The notes under the pieces were generated by a model that was given only the letters and a program-made list of their open reading frames with translations, was not told where the DNA came from and ran no database searches. This document shows positions 1 to 7,553 of a stretch of DNA of 64,000 bases, piece after piece. The stretch is from Salibaculum halophilum (GTDB lineage: Bacteria > Pseudomonadota > Alphaproteobacteria > Rhodobacterales > Rhodobacteraceae). Location: NCBI RefSeq assembly GCF_002094885.1, contig NZ_MSIT01000001.1, forward strand, positions 62,001 to 126,000. Reading direction: 5' to 3'. The stretch's first letter is position 1; every line of letters begins with the position of its first letter. Both the position numbers and the translations under genes were made by a program.

Positions 1-783
1 GATCCGCAGGGTCTCGAGGTTGTGCGTGCCGGTGCGGAAGGGGACCACGCCATCGCCCCAGTAGTCGGGGTTGCGGGTGAACTCGACGAAGCGGCCCTGC
101 TCGAAATCGCTGACGACGTAGGGCGACGAGGTCACGGGGATATGGTCGAACCCGTCGGTCTCGGCGAAATCAACGCCGTCGTATTGTGCCTTTTTCAGGA
201 TCGGGCGCATGCCGGCCAGTAGCGCCAATTCGCGATCCGCGGTGTCGAAGGTGAAGCGCACCGACCGCGGCCCGGACTGTTCCATGGTGGCGACCTTGGA
301 CCAGAAGCCGGCGTAGCGGCCGTGTCCCTTGGTGCCCAATGTCTCGTAGGACCACATCACGTCCTCGACCGTGACGGGGCTGCCGTCTGAGAATTCCGCC
401 TCCGGGCGCAGGGTGAACTCGACCCATTCTCGATTCGGCCCGGTCTCGACCGATTCGGCCAAAAGCCCGTAAAGCGAGAAGGGTTCGTCCAGCGATCGCG
501 CCATCAGGCTCTCGCCGATGAGAAAGCGCAACTGCCAGGGAACCGACCCCTTGCGGACGAAGGGATTGAGGCTGTCGAAGTTGCCGACGTTCGCCGTGAC
601 CAGTTCGCCGCCGCGGGGCGCGTCCGGGTTGGCATAGGGCAGATGCTCAAAATCTGGGGGCAGGTCGGGGTCGCCATACATAGCTATGCCATGCCGGGGC
701 TCGCCAGCCGCCGTCGTGGCCACGAGCGTGGCGGCGAAAATGGCGCCGATCCGGCTGCGCCGGACGAAAAACTCTGATCTCAT
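1..783 (-). CDS. YejA-like peptide ABC transporter substrate-binding protein (partial, 3' end missing)
   Basis: The reading frame starts at ATG 783 and runs leftward off the window edge, so only about the first 260 residues are present. Residues 1-27 look like a Sec signal peptide (positively charged start, then an Ala-rich stretch). The mature part opens with HGIAMYGDPDLPPDF and PYANPDAPRGG, followed by SLNPF and RPEAEFSDGSPVT. This is the pattern of family 5 extracellular solute-binding proteins, and the HGIAMYG opening points to the YejA (microcin C/oligopeptide) branch. It should act in the periplasm, delivering peptides to an inner-membrane permease whose genes would lie to the left, outside the window. 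The substrate is inferred from the family only. Confidence 0.85.
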   Translation of the reverse strand, partial: MRSEFFVRRSRIGAIFAATLVATTAAGEPRHGIAMYGDPDLPPDFEHLPYANPDAPRGGELVTANVGNFDSLNPFVRKGSVPWQLRFLIGESLMARSLDEPFSLYGLLAESVETGPNREWVEFTLRPEAEFSDGSPVTVEDVMWSYETLGTKGHGRYAGFWSKVATMEQSGPRSVRFTFDTADRELALLAGMRPILKKAQYDGVDFAETDGFDHIPVTSSPYVVSDFEQGRFVEFTRNPDYWGDGVVPFRTGTHNLETLRI

Positions 784-863
784 TTCGTGGACAATCCCCC
801 TGCTCCCTGCGTTATTTGACGTTTAGCCTAGAGAGCGCCGCCAGCCATTTCAAACTTTTAGCT

Positions 864-891
864 TGGAACAGCGCGACGGATTGCTTATAAA
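864..891 (+). promoter_or_regulatory. Sigma70-type promoter candidate for the sRNA
   Basis: TTGGAA at 864-869 and TATAAA at 886-891 are separated by 16 bp. They predict a transcript starting near 898, just upstream of the two-hairpin element. The -10 is unusually AT-rich for this window. Confidence 0.5.
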
Positions 892-897
892 GAGGGC

Positions 898-972
898 ACT
901 GCTCGATAGGTTTCTTGCCTGTATGAAACCTGCCTCAATAACTGAACGCCGGCCTTGTGCCGGCGTTTTTTT
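898..972 (+). ncRNA. Candidate small RNA of about 75 nt
   Basis: A compact transcription unit with no open reading frame. The predicted start near 898 is followed by a first hairpin with a perfect 7-bp stem (908-914 with 925-931, loop 915-924). A 13-nt unpaired stretch (932-944) comes next. A GC-rich 8-bp hairpin (945-952 with 960-967) then runs into seven T residues (966-972). Promoter, structured body, single-stranded A/U-containing linker and Rho-independent terminator are the usual layout of a trans-acting, possibly Hfq-bound bacterial sRNA, and hfq itself is at 30335-30568. The family is not recognised. Start and function are inferred. A terminated leader for a rightward gene is unlikely because no such gene follows for kilobases. 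Confidence 0.55.
945..972 (+). terminator. Rho-independent terminator of the sRNA candidate
   Basis: Perfect 8-bp stem AACGCCGG/CCGGCGTT with a 7-nt loop, followed directly by a run of seven T (966-972). Confidence 0.8.
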
Positions 973-1140
973 CTTTGTGGCAAGGCCAGGGGCCAGGCGC
1001 ACCGATCAGATCAGGTTGGGCGGCATCCGATTCCCGGTGCAGCCCGCTTGAGACAGGTCAGCGCCATGGGCAAAGCCGCCGTTACCGTGTGTTCGGTCCA
1101 CCGACTGATCGGCGCCGTCCGGCCAAAGCGGCACGCCAAC

Positions 1141-1177
1141 AAAAAAGGGCCGATCCGCTGCTCCGGCGGATCGGCCC
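1141..1177 (-). terminator. Strong Rho-independent terminator of the small membrane-protein gene
   Basis: A perfect 12-bp stem (1147-1158 with 1166-1177) with a 7-nt loop is followed on the minus strand by six T (the A-run 1141-1146). It lies 35 bp past the stop of the gene at 1212-1424 and ends its transcript. Confidence 0.85.
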
Positions 1178-1211
1178 CACGGTGGTCAATGAACCGTCGC
1201 TGGTTGCGCGG

Positions 1212-1424
1212 TCACTCTTGCACTGTCGATGAACTGCCCGCGGCGGCCGCGATCAGCGCGATCAGGATCAGCGGGACAATGAGATTGGCGCTGGAGCCGC
1301 CTGTTTCCTCGACGACCTCGACGGGTTCCATCTCGATGGCCGGGGCCATCCCGCCGGCCATTGCGGTGCCAGCACCGAGCGTCGCGGCCAGCGTGACGGC
1401 AGCGGTTCTTTTGAAAAAGGTCAT
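1212..1424 (-). CDS. Small single-helix membrane protein, unknown function
   Basis: A 70-residue protein. Start ATG 1424 is preferred over the in-frame start at 1457 because GAGGGG lies at good spacing upstream and because it puts a signal sequence at the N-terminus (TFFKRTAAVTLAATLGAGTAMA). A short Pro/Glu-rich acidic segment with VEVVEETGGSS follows, then a hydrophobic helix (LIVPLILIALIAAAAG) at about residues 48-63 and a short polar tail. Similar tiny proteins with a GGSS-hydrophobic-helix ending occur in Rhodobacteraceae, but I know of no assigned role. It is monocistronic with its own strong terminator, which suggests substantial expression. Function unknown. Confidence 0.7.
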   Translation of the reverse strand: MTFFKRTAAVTLAATLGAGTAMAGGMAPAIEMEPVEVVEETGGSSANLIVPLILIALIAAAAGSSSTVQE

Positions 1425-1520
1425 GCGACTATCCCCTCTGTCGGTTGTTTTCACCAAATTAGTCTTGTCGATTTCAACCCGTGGATCAAGCCCTTCGATG
1501 CGTCGGGGCGGGCGGTACTG

Positions 1521-2303
1521 TCAGTCCTCGTGGCGGTGATGACCGATCCGGTCGGCCAGCTGGTCCAGCGCCTCGGGCATTTCGACGTCTTTCTCGCCCG
1601 GATAGACCAGCCCGGCCGAGATCACCAGCTTCGCGGCGTCCTCGACCGTCATGTCGAGTTCGATCACGTCGGCCTCGGGAAAGAACAGCAAATACCCCGA
1701 CGTCGGGTTCGGCGTCGTCGGCACGAAGACCGAGATCATGGGGCCGACGCCGGCCTTTTCGACCAGTTCGCCCTTGGTCTGGGTCGAGACAAAACCGACT
1801 GCCCAGATGCCGCGGCGCGGATACTCGATCAGGCAGGCGCGGTCGAAACTCGTCTCGGTCTGGGCGAATACGGTCTCGGCGATCTGCTTGGCCCCGTTGT
1901 AGACCGAGCGCACCACCGGCATCCGTGAGACCAGCCCCTCGCCCCAGGCCAGGAACGACCGCCCGATCAGCCCCTTGGCGATCCAACCGACGATGAAGGT
2001 GAAGATCAGGAAGATGACGACGCCGACGCCGCGCACGTTGATCTCGATGTAATTGGGGTGGGTCGGATCGGCGCGGCCGAAATCGTTGACATGGCCCAGC
2101 AGGCGGTTGACCAGTTCCTCGGGGTGATAGGCCTGCGGCACGAAGGGCCAGACGAACCCGTCGACCCAACCGATCAACGTCCAGATCAGCCAGACCGTAA
2201 GCCCGATGGGGGCGATCACGATAATCCCGGCGATAAAGTTGTTGCGCAGGCCCGTGATGAGGCTGCCGCGCGGCCGGGGGGGATCTTTGGGCGGTCGGGT
2301 CAC
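1521..2303 (-). CDS. DUF502 family membrane protein
   Basis: A 260-residue protein starting at GTG 2303. The Pro/Arg-rich N-terminus leads into a first membrane helix (about residues 20-45, with FIAGIIVIAPIGLTVWLIW) and a second (about 93-113, with VVIFLIFTFIVGWIA). The soluble C-terminal part carries the DUF502 hallmarks MPVVRSVYNGAKQI, then FVSTQT, then FVPTTPNPTSGYLLFF. DUF502 proteins are widespread inner-membrane proteins of unknown biochemical role. No clear functional link to the neighbours: psuG ends 86 bp upstream in the same direction and could be co-transcribed. The acidic/His-rich tail (HHRHED) is not diagnostic. Confidence 0.85.
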   Translation of the reverse strand: MTRPPKDPPRPRGSLITGLRNNFIAGIIVIAPIGLTVWLIWTLIGWVDGFVWPFVPQAYHPEELVNRLLGHVNDFGRADPTHPNYIEINVRGVGVVIFLIFTFIVGWIAKGLIGRSFLAWGEGLVSRMPVVRSVYNGAKQIAETVFAQTETSFDRACLIEYPRRGIWAVGFVSTQTKGELVEKAGVGPMISVFVPTTPNPTSGYLLFFPEADVIELDMTVEDAAKLVISAGLVYPGEKDVEMPEALDQLADRIGHHRHED

Positions 2304-2389
2304 TGTGGCGGTCGCTCAGCTGTGGCTTGTCTGTCTATGTAAGCGATCCCGACCGGCCCGACAATGCGGCACTGTCCGCGGCTGTCGCC

Positions 2390-3304
2390 TCAGCCGCGGC
2401 GATTGCACAGGCTTTTGGCGATCTCGGCGGCCAGGCGCGCATTATTGCGCACCAGCGCGATATTCGCGGTCAGCGAAGCGCCCCCGGTCAGCTCGAAAAT
2501 GCGCTCCAGCAGGAACGGCGTGACGGATTTCGCCGCGATGCCCTGCGCCGCGGCCTCGGCCTGGGCCTGCGCGATGAGCGGCGCGAGGGTCTCGGCGGGG
2601 ATCTCGTCGGCCCGGGGGATCGGGTTGGCGACAAGCTGGCCGCCGCCAAGGCCCATCGCGGCGCGGGTGGCATGGGCGGCGGCGATCCTTTCGGGACTGT
2701 CCAGGCGCAGCGGCGCGGGCAGATCCGAGGTGGCCGACCAGAAGGCGGGCAGGGTGTCCTGGCCGTAGGCGATGACCGGCACCCCGAGGGTTTCGAGCAC
2801 TTCCAGCGTCTTGGACGTGTCGAGGATGGCCTTGGGGCCGGCGGCAACGACAGTCACCGGCGTGCGCGCCAGTTCCTGCAGGTCGGCGGAGATGTCGAAG
2901 CTCGTCTCGGCGCCGAGGTGGACGCCGCCGATGCCGCCCGTGGCGAAGACGGCGATCCCGGCCAGATGCGCGGCGATCATGGTGGCGGCCACGGTGGTGG
3001 CCCCGGTGCCGCCCGTGGCGATGCAGGCGGCCAGATCGGCGCGCGAGAGCTTGGCCACCTCCGGCGCCGCGGCGAGCCGGTCCAGCTCCGCGGCGGTCAG
3101 GCCGATGTGCAGCCGCCCCGCCAGCACGGCGATGGTCGCGGGCACCGCGCCGGCCGCGCGGATGTCGTCCTCGACCGCGCGGGCGGTCTCGACATTCTGC
3201 GGGGCGGGCATGCCGTGGGTGATGATGGTGCTTTCCAGCGCCACGATCGCCCGGCCGGCGGCGCGGGCCTCGGCCACTTCGGGCGAAAAGTGCAGGTCGA
3301 TCAT
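2390..3304 (-). CDS. psuG: Pseudouridine-5'-phosphate glycosidase
   Basis: A 304-residue protein, typical length for PsuG. It splits pseudouridine 5'-phosphate reversibly into uracil and ribose 5-phosphate in the cytoplasm, the second step of pseudouridine salvage. Family motifs are ALESTIITHGMP near residue 22, ATGGTGATTVAATM near 95, FATGGIGGVH near 118, and GGQLVANPIP in the C-terminal half, with VTPFLLERI after it. Its ATG overlaps the stop of the upstream kinase gene in an ATGA (3301-3304), so the two are translationally coupled. A 9-bp inverted repeat (2376-2384 with 2391-2399) straddles the stop codon but has no T-run. Confidence 0.93.
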   Translation of the reverse strand: MIDLHFSPEVAEARAAGRAIVALESTIITHGMPAPQNVETARAVEDDIRAAGAVPATIAVLAGRLHIGLTAAELDRLAAAPEVAKLSRADLAACIATGGTGATTVAATMIAAHLAGIAVFATGGIGGVHLGAETSFDISADLQELARTPVTVVAAGPKAILDTSKTLEVLETLGVPVIAYGQDTLPAFWSATSDLPAPLRLDSPERIAAAHATRAAMGLGGGQLVANPIPRADEIPAETLAPLIAQAQAEAAAQGIAAKSVTPFLLERIFELTGGASLTANIALVRNNARLAAEIAKSLCNRRG

Positions 3305-4191
3305 TGCGGGTGGTCTCCGGAAATGTATGCGGCGGCGGCGGCCAGGGCACGGGGCAGGGCGGCGTCGGGGCGCGCGCCACGGGCTTCGGCGGCAATATGG
3401 GCAGCCATGAAGGTATCGCCTGCGCCGGTGACACGGGCCACGGGCACCGCCGGGGGGCAGGCCCGGCGCAGGGTGTCGCCGCAGGCCTCGGCGGCCATGT
3501 CGGCACCGTCAGTGACAAGGGCGCGATGCACCCCGCAGGCCACGAGGCCATGCGCCGCCGCTGCGGCGTCCGCGAAGACGGTATCGCAGATCAGGCCGGC
3601 CTCCTCGCGGTTGACGTAGAAGGTGGCCGTGGGGTGGCCGACGAGGGCCAGAAGGCGGTCGGCCTTGCCCGGGCTGGCCGGGGCCACGCGCAGGTCAGCC
3701 GCACCGAAGAGCGGCGACTGCGCGATACGCGCTAGCAGGTCGCGGGTGAGGTTGCCGTCGATTGCGACCAGCCCGGCCCAGGGCGCGGCCGTGCTGCCCA
3801 GGCGCCCGTCGGCGAGGGGGGTAAGGATGCTATCGCCGGCCTTTTCGAGCGACTGGGCGTCGGCGATGGCCGCGATCAGCCCGTTGGCCCCCTCGATGGC
3901 CATGTAGCTGTCGGTGGGCAGATCCGCGGGGCGGTGGAGCGTGGCCGTCTCCAGCCCCAGCCGGTCGGCCTCGGCCACCAGGGCGTCACCTGCGGCATCG
4001 CGGCCCACGGCCGACAGCAGCGCCGGGCGCAACCCGAGGCGCGCCAGGGTCATGGCAATGTTCATGGCCACGCCGCCGGGCACGCGGGTGATGCGCCCGG
4101 GCACGTCGGAGCCGGCCCGCATCGCCACGGGGGCGCGGCCGATGATGTCCCACAGAACGGAACCGATGCAGAGGATGTCAGGCGACGTCAT
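3301..4191 (-). CDS. psuK: PfkB-family kinase, probable pseudouridine kinase
   Basis: A 296-residue ribokinase/PfkB-fold sugar kinase. Visible are the N-terminal strand ILCIGSVLWDIIG, the substrate-proximal VPGGVAMNIAMTLARLG (about residues 37-53), and the PfkB signature VTGAGDTFMAAH near residue 255, whose Asp is the catalytic base. The gene precedes and overlaps psuG by 4 bp. That pairing makes pseudouridine the most likely substrate: ATP-dependent 5'-phosphorylation to the form PsuG then cleaves. Sequence alone would not exclude another nucleoside or ribose. No clear Shine-Dalgarno precedes ATG 4191. Confidence 0.85.
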   Translation of the reverse strand: MTSPDILCIGSVLWDIIGRAPVAMRAGSDVPGRITRVPGGVAMNIAMTLARLGLRPALLSAVGRDAAGDALVAEADRLGLETATLHRPADLPTDSYMAIEGANGLIAAIADAQSLEKAGDSILTPLADGRLGSTAAPWAGLVAIDGNLTRDLLARIAQSPLFGAADLRVAPASPGKADRLLALVGHPTATFYVNREEAGLICDTVFADAAAAAHGLVACGVHRALVTDGADMAAEACGDTLRRACPPAVPVARVTGAGDTFMAAHIAAEARGARPDAALPRALAAAAAYISGDHPQ

Positions 4192-4699
4192 GGCGTGCAG
4201 CTATTGCGCGCGCCGCGCCGGGGGTCAACCGCTGCGAAGCGGTGTGCTGCGCACGCAGGTTTAGTGGGAAAAGGGGGCCGTCTGCCCCCTCTTGGCCTGC
4301 GGCCAATTCACCCCCGAGGATATTTCCGGCCAGAAAACGCCTACTCTGGGATCGCGACGGTGCGCCCGGCCTGGAGGGTCTTCCGGACGACGTCGCGTTC
4401 TTGGTCTGCCCGGTGTCGTCAAGAACGGCGACCGGCGGCTTTTCGTGGCGCGAAGAGGCCGCGCTGAGTCCGTGTCGGGCAAGCGGTTGACCCGGCACGG
4501 ACGGTCGGGTCGTGGCAAGCCTGCGCGTGACTGCGGCCGCGCCGTCGCGGGCCCACGAGGTGCTGCCACACTCGGCGACATGCAAGGCCGACGGCATGGT
4601 CGCGGGGTGGTTGCGGTGATCGGGTCGGCTTAACGCGCCGCTTACCGGCGCCGCGCTAGGACTAGGCTGATCTGCAGTCCATCCCCGAGGGAGCGCGCC
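4192..4699. other. Intergenic region without protein gene
   Basis: 508 bases between the divergent psuK and PilZ-protein starts. They contain a palindromic intergenic repeat (4272-4340). Open frames on both strands through 4240-4630 are Arg/Gly/Pro-rich, mutually overlapping, and partly encoded by the repeat, so they are not called. Nothing else recognisable. Confidence 0.6.
4272..4340 (+). repeat. Intergenic palindromic repeat, copy A
   Basis: Two adjacent hairpins: AGGGGGC/GCCCCCT (4272-4278 with 4284-4290) and TTGGCC/GGCCAA (4292-4297 with 4301-4306), then CACCCC, GAGGATATTT and GGCCAGAA. A 29-bp stretch (4286-4314) is identical to 61576-61604. It belongs to a family of intergenic, REP-like elements that I recognise as common in Rhodobacteraceae genomes. 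Confidence 0.75.
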
Positions 4700-5026
4700 A
4701 TGAAATACCGTCCGCCGCGGCTACCCAGCGACCTCGGCGTCACCCTTGTCAGCGGTGGCAAGCGCCACCGGGCGCGTGTCGTCAATGTCAGCCAGACCGG
4801 GGCGCTGGTGGCCGGGCCGGAGGATATCGGGGTCGGTGCCCGGGTCGATCTGGTGGCCACGTCGCTGCGTCTCTCGGCGCGGGTGGTGCGGGCGGACCCT
4901 GCCGGCCTGGCGCTGCGTTTCGCGACCGAGCTGTCGAAGTCGGACCTGACGCGTTTGCGCCGCGCCGTGCACCGCGGCGGCGCGGGCGCGGAGTTTCGGC
5001 CGGGTCAAAGATTTCGCGAGTTGTGA
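4700..5026 (+). CDS. PilZ domain protein
   Basis: A 108-residue single-domain protein behind a GAGGGAG-type ribosome-binding site. The N-terminal YRPPRLPSD provides an RxxxR-like arginine pair, and NVSQTGALV (about residues 33-41) matches the (D/N)xSxxG motif. These are the two c-di-GMP-binding signatures of PilZ domains. Beta-strand-rich repeats (RVDLVATSLRLSARVV, then GLALRFA) follow. It probably acts as a small cytoplasmic c-di-GMP effector. The first motif is RPPR rather than a clean RxxxR, so ligand binding needs direct testing. It stands alone, with the divergent psuKG pair upstream and a convergent gene downstream. Confidence 0.75.
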   Translation: MKYRPPRLPSDLGVTLVSGGKRHRARVVNVSQTGALVAGPEDIGVGARVDLVATSLRLSARVVRADPAGLALRFATELSKSDLTRLRRAVHRGGAGAEFRPGQRFREL

Positions 5027-5068
5027 GGGGGGACGGGCCCCGGGTGCACCGAGGCCCGCCCGCGGCCA

Positions 5069-6472
5069 TCACTGGGCCTCGACACCTTCGAGGTCGGTGC
5101 CGTCGGCGATGTCGCTGTCGATCAGCGTGAGTTCGCCCGTCCCGGCGTCCTCCTGCACGGCCTCGATGCCGGTGTCGTCGCTGTCGTCATTGTTGGCGGT
5201 GGCCGAGGCTTCGGCGGTCACCGAAAGGTCTCCGTCGCCCTCTTCCTCGAAGACCGCGCCCTTGCCGCCGTTGGCGGTGGCCGAGGACCGCAGCATCAGG
5301 CCGGTGACCGATCCGGCATCTTCCTCGGAGTTCTTGTAGCCGTCGTCGGTGTTGCCCTCGGCGACGGTGTCGATGAACTGCACGTCGATGCCGCCCGTGC
5401 CGGCCTCGTCGAAATCCACGCCTTCGTCGAGGTTGTTCGAGATGGTCGAGCGCAGGAAGACCGCATGGACCGACCCGGCGCCGCCTTCGTCGAAGTCGAT
5501 GCCGTCGTCCAGGTCGATGCCGAATTCGTAGGCCTCGACGCTGCCGTCGTCGTAAAGGTCGACCTCGCGCTCGACGCAGGAATCGTCGGCGGTGCCGGTG
5601 ACGGGGCCGGGGATGTCGGACTCGGCGGCCTCGCCTTCCTCGAACTCCACCTCGTCTGGGTCGGGGATCGCGTCCTCGAACAGGGCCGGGGCGCAATAGG
5701 CGCCGTTATCGACCAGGCTCGTGTCGATCACGACGGCCGTGTTGTCGCCCGCGCCGCCTTCGTCCAGCTCGATGCCGTCAGCGCCGGCCCGCGACACCGA
5801 GGAGCCGGTGATCATGGCAGCGATGGCGCCCGGGCCGCGTTCGTCCACGCGCAGGCCGTCACCGTCGAAGGTGCCGTTGCCCACGTCTTCGATCGTGACG
5901 TTGCGCAGGGTCACCGAGATGCCCGCCTCGGAGCCGTCGCCGTCGCCGGTCTGGCCGCCGCCGCAGTCATCGGCCAGCGTGCAGTCCGACAGGTGGATAC
6001 CGTAGCCCGCCACGCCGCTCAGGGTGACGTCCTCGGCCACGAAGGACACGGTGCCGGTCTGGTCATCGCGCAGGTCGACGAAGATGCCCTTGGCGGCGGC
6101 GCCGTCGATGTCGCCGCGGTTCTCGACCGTCCAGCCACCGGGCCCGGTCAGGGTCAGGCCGGCGACGTGCATGTCCGCACCTTGGGTGGCGGCCAGCAGG
6201 GTGACGTTCTTGGCGGTGGAAATGGTCTGGCCGTTGCCGATCAGCGCGAGGGCGGACTGGCCGTCATAGGACAGCGGCGCGGTGATCTCGACATCGCCTT
6301 CGAAGGCAAGCACGACCGTGCTCGCGCTGTCCGAGGCCGCGGCGGCGGCAAGCGCGTCGGTGATCGCGGCCTCGCTGGCCTCGGTCACGGTGAGGGTCTC
6401 GGCCAGGGCCGGCGCGGCCAGGCAGAGGGCCACGGCGGTGCTGGTCAGCAGCGTCTTGTTGGGGGTCCCCAT
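5069..6472 (-). CDS. Secreted acidic right-handed beta-helix protein with 27-residue repeats
   Basis: A 467-residue protein. ATG 6472 is chosen because AAAGGAG lies just upstream and a clear signal peptide follows (MGTPNKTLLTSTAVALCLAA, cut near residue 24). After about residue 55 the chain resembles parallel beta-helix (pectate-lyase-like) coils. An acidic turn of the form (D/E)(D/E)xGxG recurs: the last Gly sits at residues 215, 242, 333, 360, 387 and 414, a strict 27-residue step except for a 64-residue acidic insert (about 259-322, with Cys260 and Cys299). The composition is extremely rich in Asp, Glu, Gly and Ala. No catalytic signature is recognised. It may be an exported calcium-binding or surface protein, which is inference. 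It is a single gene, upstream of and divergent from rpsB. Confidence 0.7.
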   Translation of the reverse strand: MGTPNKTLLTSTAVALCLAAPALAETLTVTEASEAAITDALAAAAASDSASTVVLAFEGDVEITAPLSYDGQSALALIGNGQTISTAKNVTLLAATQGADMHVAGLTLTGPGGWTVENRGDIDGAAAKGIFVDLRDDQTGTVSFVAEDVTLSGVAGYGIHLSDCTLADDCGGGQTGDGDGSEAGISVTLRNVTIEDVGNGTFDGDGLRVDERGPGAIAAMITGSSVSRAGADGIELDEGGAGDNTAVVIDTSLVDNGAYCAPALFEDAIPDPDEVEFEEGEAAESDIPGPVTGTADDSCVEREVDLYDDGSVEAYEFGIDLDDGIDFDEGGAGSVHAVFLRSTISNNLDEGVDFDEAGTGGIDVQFIDTVAEGNTDDGYKNSEEDAGSVTGLMLRSSATANGGKGAVFEEEGDGDLSVTAEASATANNDDSDDTGIEAVQEDAGTGELTLIDSDIADGTDLEGVEAQ

Positions 6473-6546
6473 GGGTGGTCTCCTTTGTTTCAACGGGGCC
6501 AAGGGGTAGGGGCCGCATGTGACAGGCACATAACAACCGCGCCCCC

Positions 6547-6575
6547 TTGCCAAGCCGTCCGCCGGTGACTATACG
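6547..6575 (+). promoter_or_regulatory. Probable rpsB promoter
   Basis: TTGCCA at 6547-6552 and TATACG at 6570-6575 with an ideal 17-bp spacer. The predicted start is near 6582, leaving a GC-rich leader of about 110 nt before rpsB. Such leaders in other bacteria carry S2 autoregulation, but no conserved S2-binding structure was identified here. Confidence 0.55.
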
Positions 6576-6692
6576 CGCGACACTCAATCCCGCAGGCGGG
6601 GGCGGGTGCGCCGGACAGACATCCCGGCCCATCCACCGGTTGGCGCAATGCTGATCCCCCGTCGAGGCATGAAACCGGAAAGGAAACGACCC

Positions 6693-7472
6693 ATGGCTCT
6701 TCCAGAGTTTTCCATGCGCCAGCTGCTCGAGGCCGGCGTTCACTTCGGCCACCAGACCCAGCGCTGGGATCCGAAGATGTCCCCCTTCATCTACGGCGCG
6801 CGCAACGGCATCCACATCATGGACCTGACGCAGACGGTCCCGATGATGGACCAGGCCCTGCAGGTGGTGCGCGAGACCGTCGCCAAGGGCGGGCGCATCC
6901 TGTTCGTCGGCACCAAGCGCCAGGCGCAGGCGCCGATCAAGGACGCCGCCGAGAAATCCGCGCAATTCTTCATGAACCACCGCTGGCTGGGCGGCACGCT
7001 GACCAACTGGCAGACGGTGTCGCGCTCGATCGGCCGGCTGCGCGCCATCGACGAGACCGCCGAGGGCGGTTTTGCCGGGCTGACCAAGAAGGAACGCCTG
7101 CACATGGAGCGCGAGCAGGAAAAGCTCGAGGCGACCCTGGGCGGCATCCGCGAAATGGGCGGCCTGCCCGACCTTCTGTTCGTGATCGACGTCAACAAGG
7201 AAGACCTGGCCATCGCCGAGGCGCGCAAGCTGGGCATCCCGGTCGTGGCCGTGGTCGATACCAACTGCTCGCCGCTGGGTGTGGACTACGTGATCCCCGG
7301 CAACGACGATGCCTCGCGCGCGATCACGCTATACTGTGATCTGGCCGCCCGCGCCGCCATGGACGGCCTGTCGGCCCAGCTGGGCGCCGCCGGCATGGAC
7401 CTGGGCGAGATGGAACCGACGCCCGAGGACGCCGCCGCCGAGGCCCCGGCCGAGACCACTGCCGCCAGCTAG
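6693..7472 (+). CDS. rpsB: 30S ribosomal protein S2
   Basis: A 259-residue protein of the small ribosomal subunit, needed for S1 docking and translation initiation. Start ATG 6693 follows GGAAAGGAAACGACCC and gives the family N-terminus [20 protein letters not shown]. Signature segments are [39 protein letters not shown] and [19 protein letters not shown]. An Ala/Glu-rich tail beyond about residue 235 is typical of alphaproteobacterial S2. tsf follows 81 bp downstream in the classic rpsB-tsf operon, terminated at 8465-8490. Confidence 0.98.
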   Translation: MALPEFSMRQLLEAGVHFGHQTQRWDPKMSPFIYGARNGIHIMDLTQTVPMMDQALQVVRETVAKGGRILFVGTKRQAQAPIKDAAEKSAQFFMNHRWLGGTLTNWQTVSRSIGRLRAIDETAEGGFAGLTKKERLHMEREQEKLEATLGGIREMGGLPDLLFVIDVNKEDLAIAEARKLGIPVVAVVDTNCSPLGVDYVIPGNDDASRAITLYCDLAARAAMDGLSAQLGAAGMDLGEMEPTPEDAAAEAPAETTAAS

Positions 7473-7553
7473 GGCCGGCCGGCGTCGCAAAAGTGACACC
7501 GGGCGCGGGCATATCCCGCCCCGGACAGGATCAAATCTACAGGAGAAAGAGCC

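Larger units (their letters stand above)
784..1211. other. Intergenic region without protein gene
   Basis: The 428 bases between the YejA-like start and the small membrane-protein gene contain no convincing coding sequence. They hold a promoter-like pair, a two-hairpin sRNA candidate ending in a T-run (864-972), and the leftward terminator of the small gene (1141-1177). Nothing recognisable lies in 973-1140. Confidence 0.7.

Noticed and set aside
2376-2399. Terminator over the psuG stop codon
   Set aside because: A 9-bp stem is present but no T-run follows in the direction of transcription.
4178-4633. Overlapping open frames between psuK and the PilZ gene
   Set aside because: They are built partly from the palindromic repeat, are Arg/Gly/Pro-rich, and compete with each other on both strands. 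No known family.
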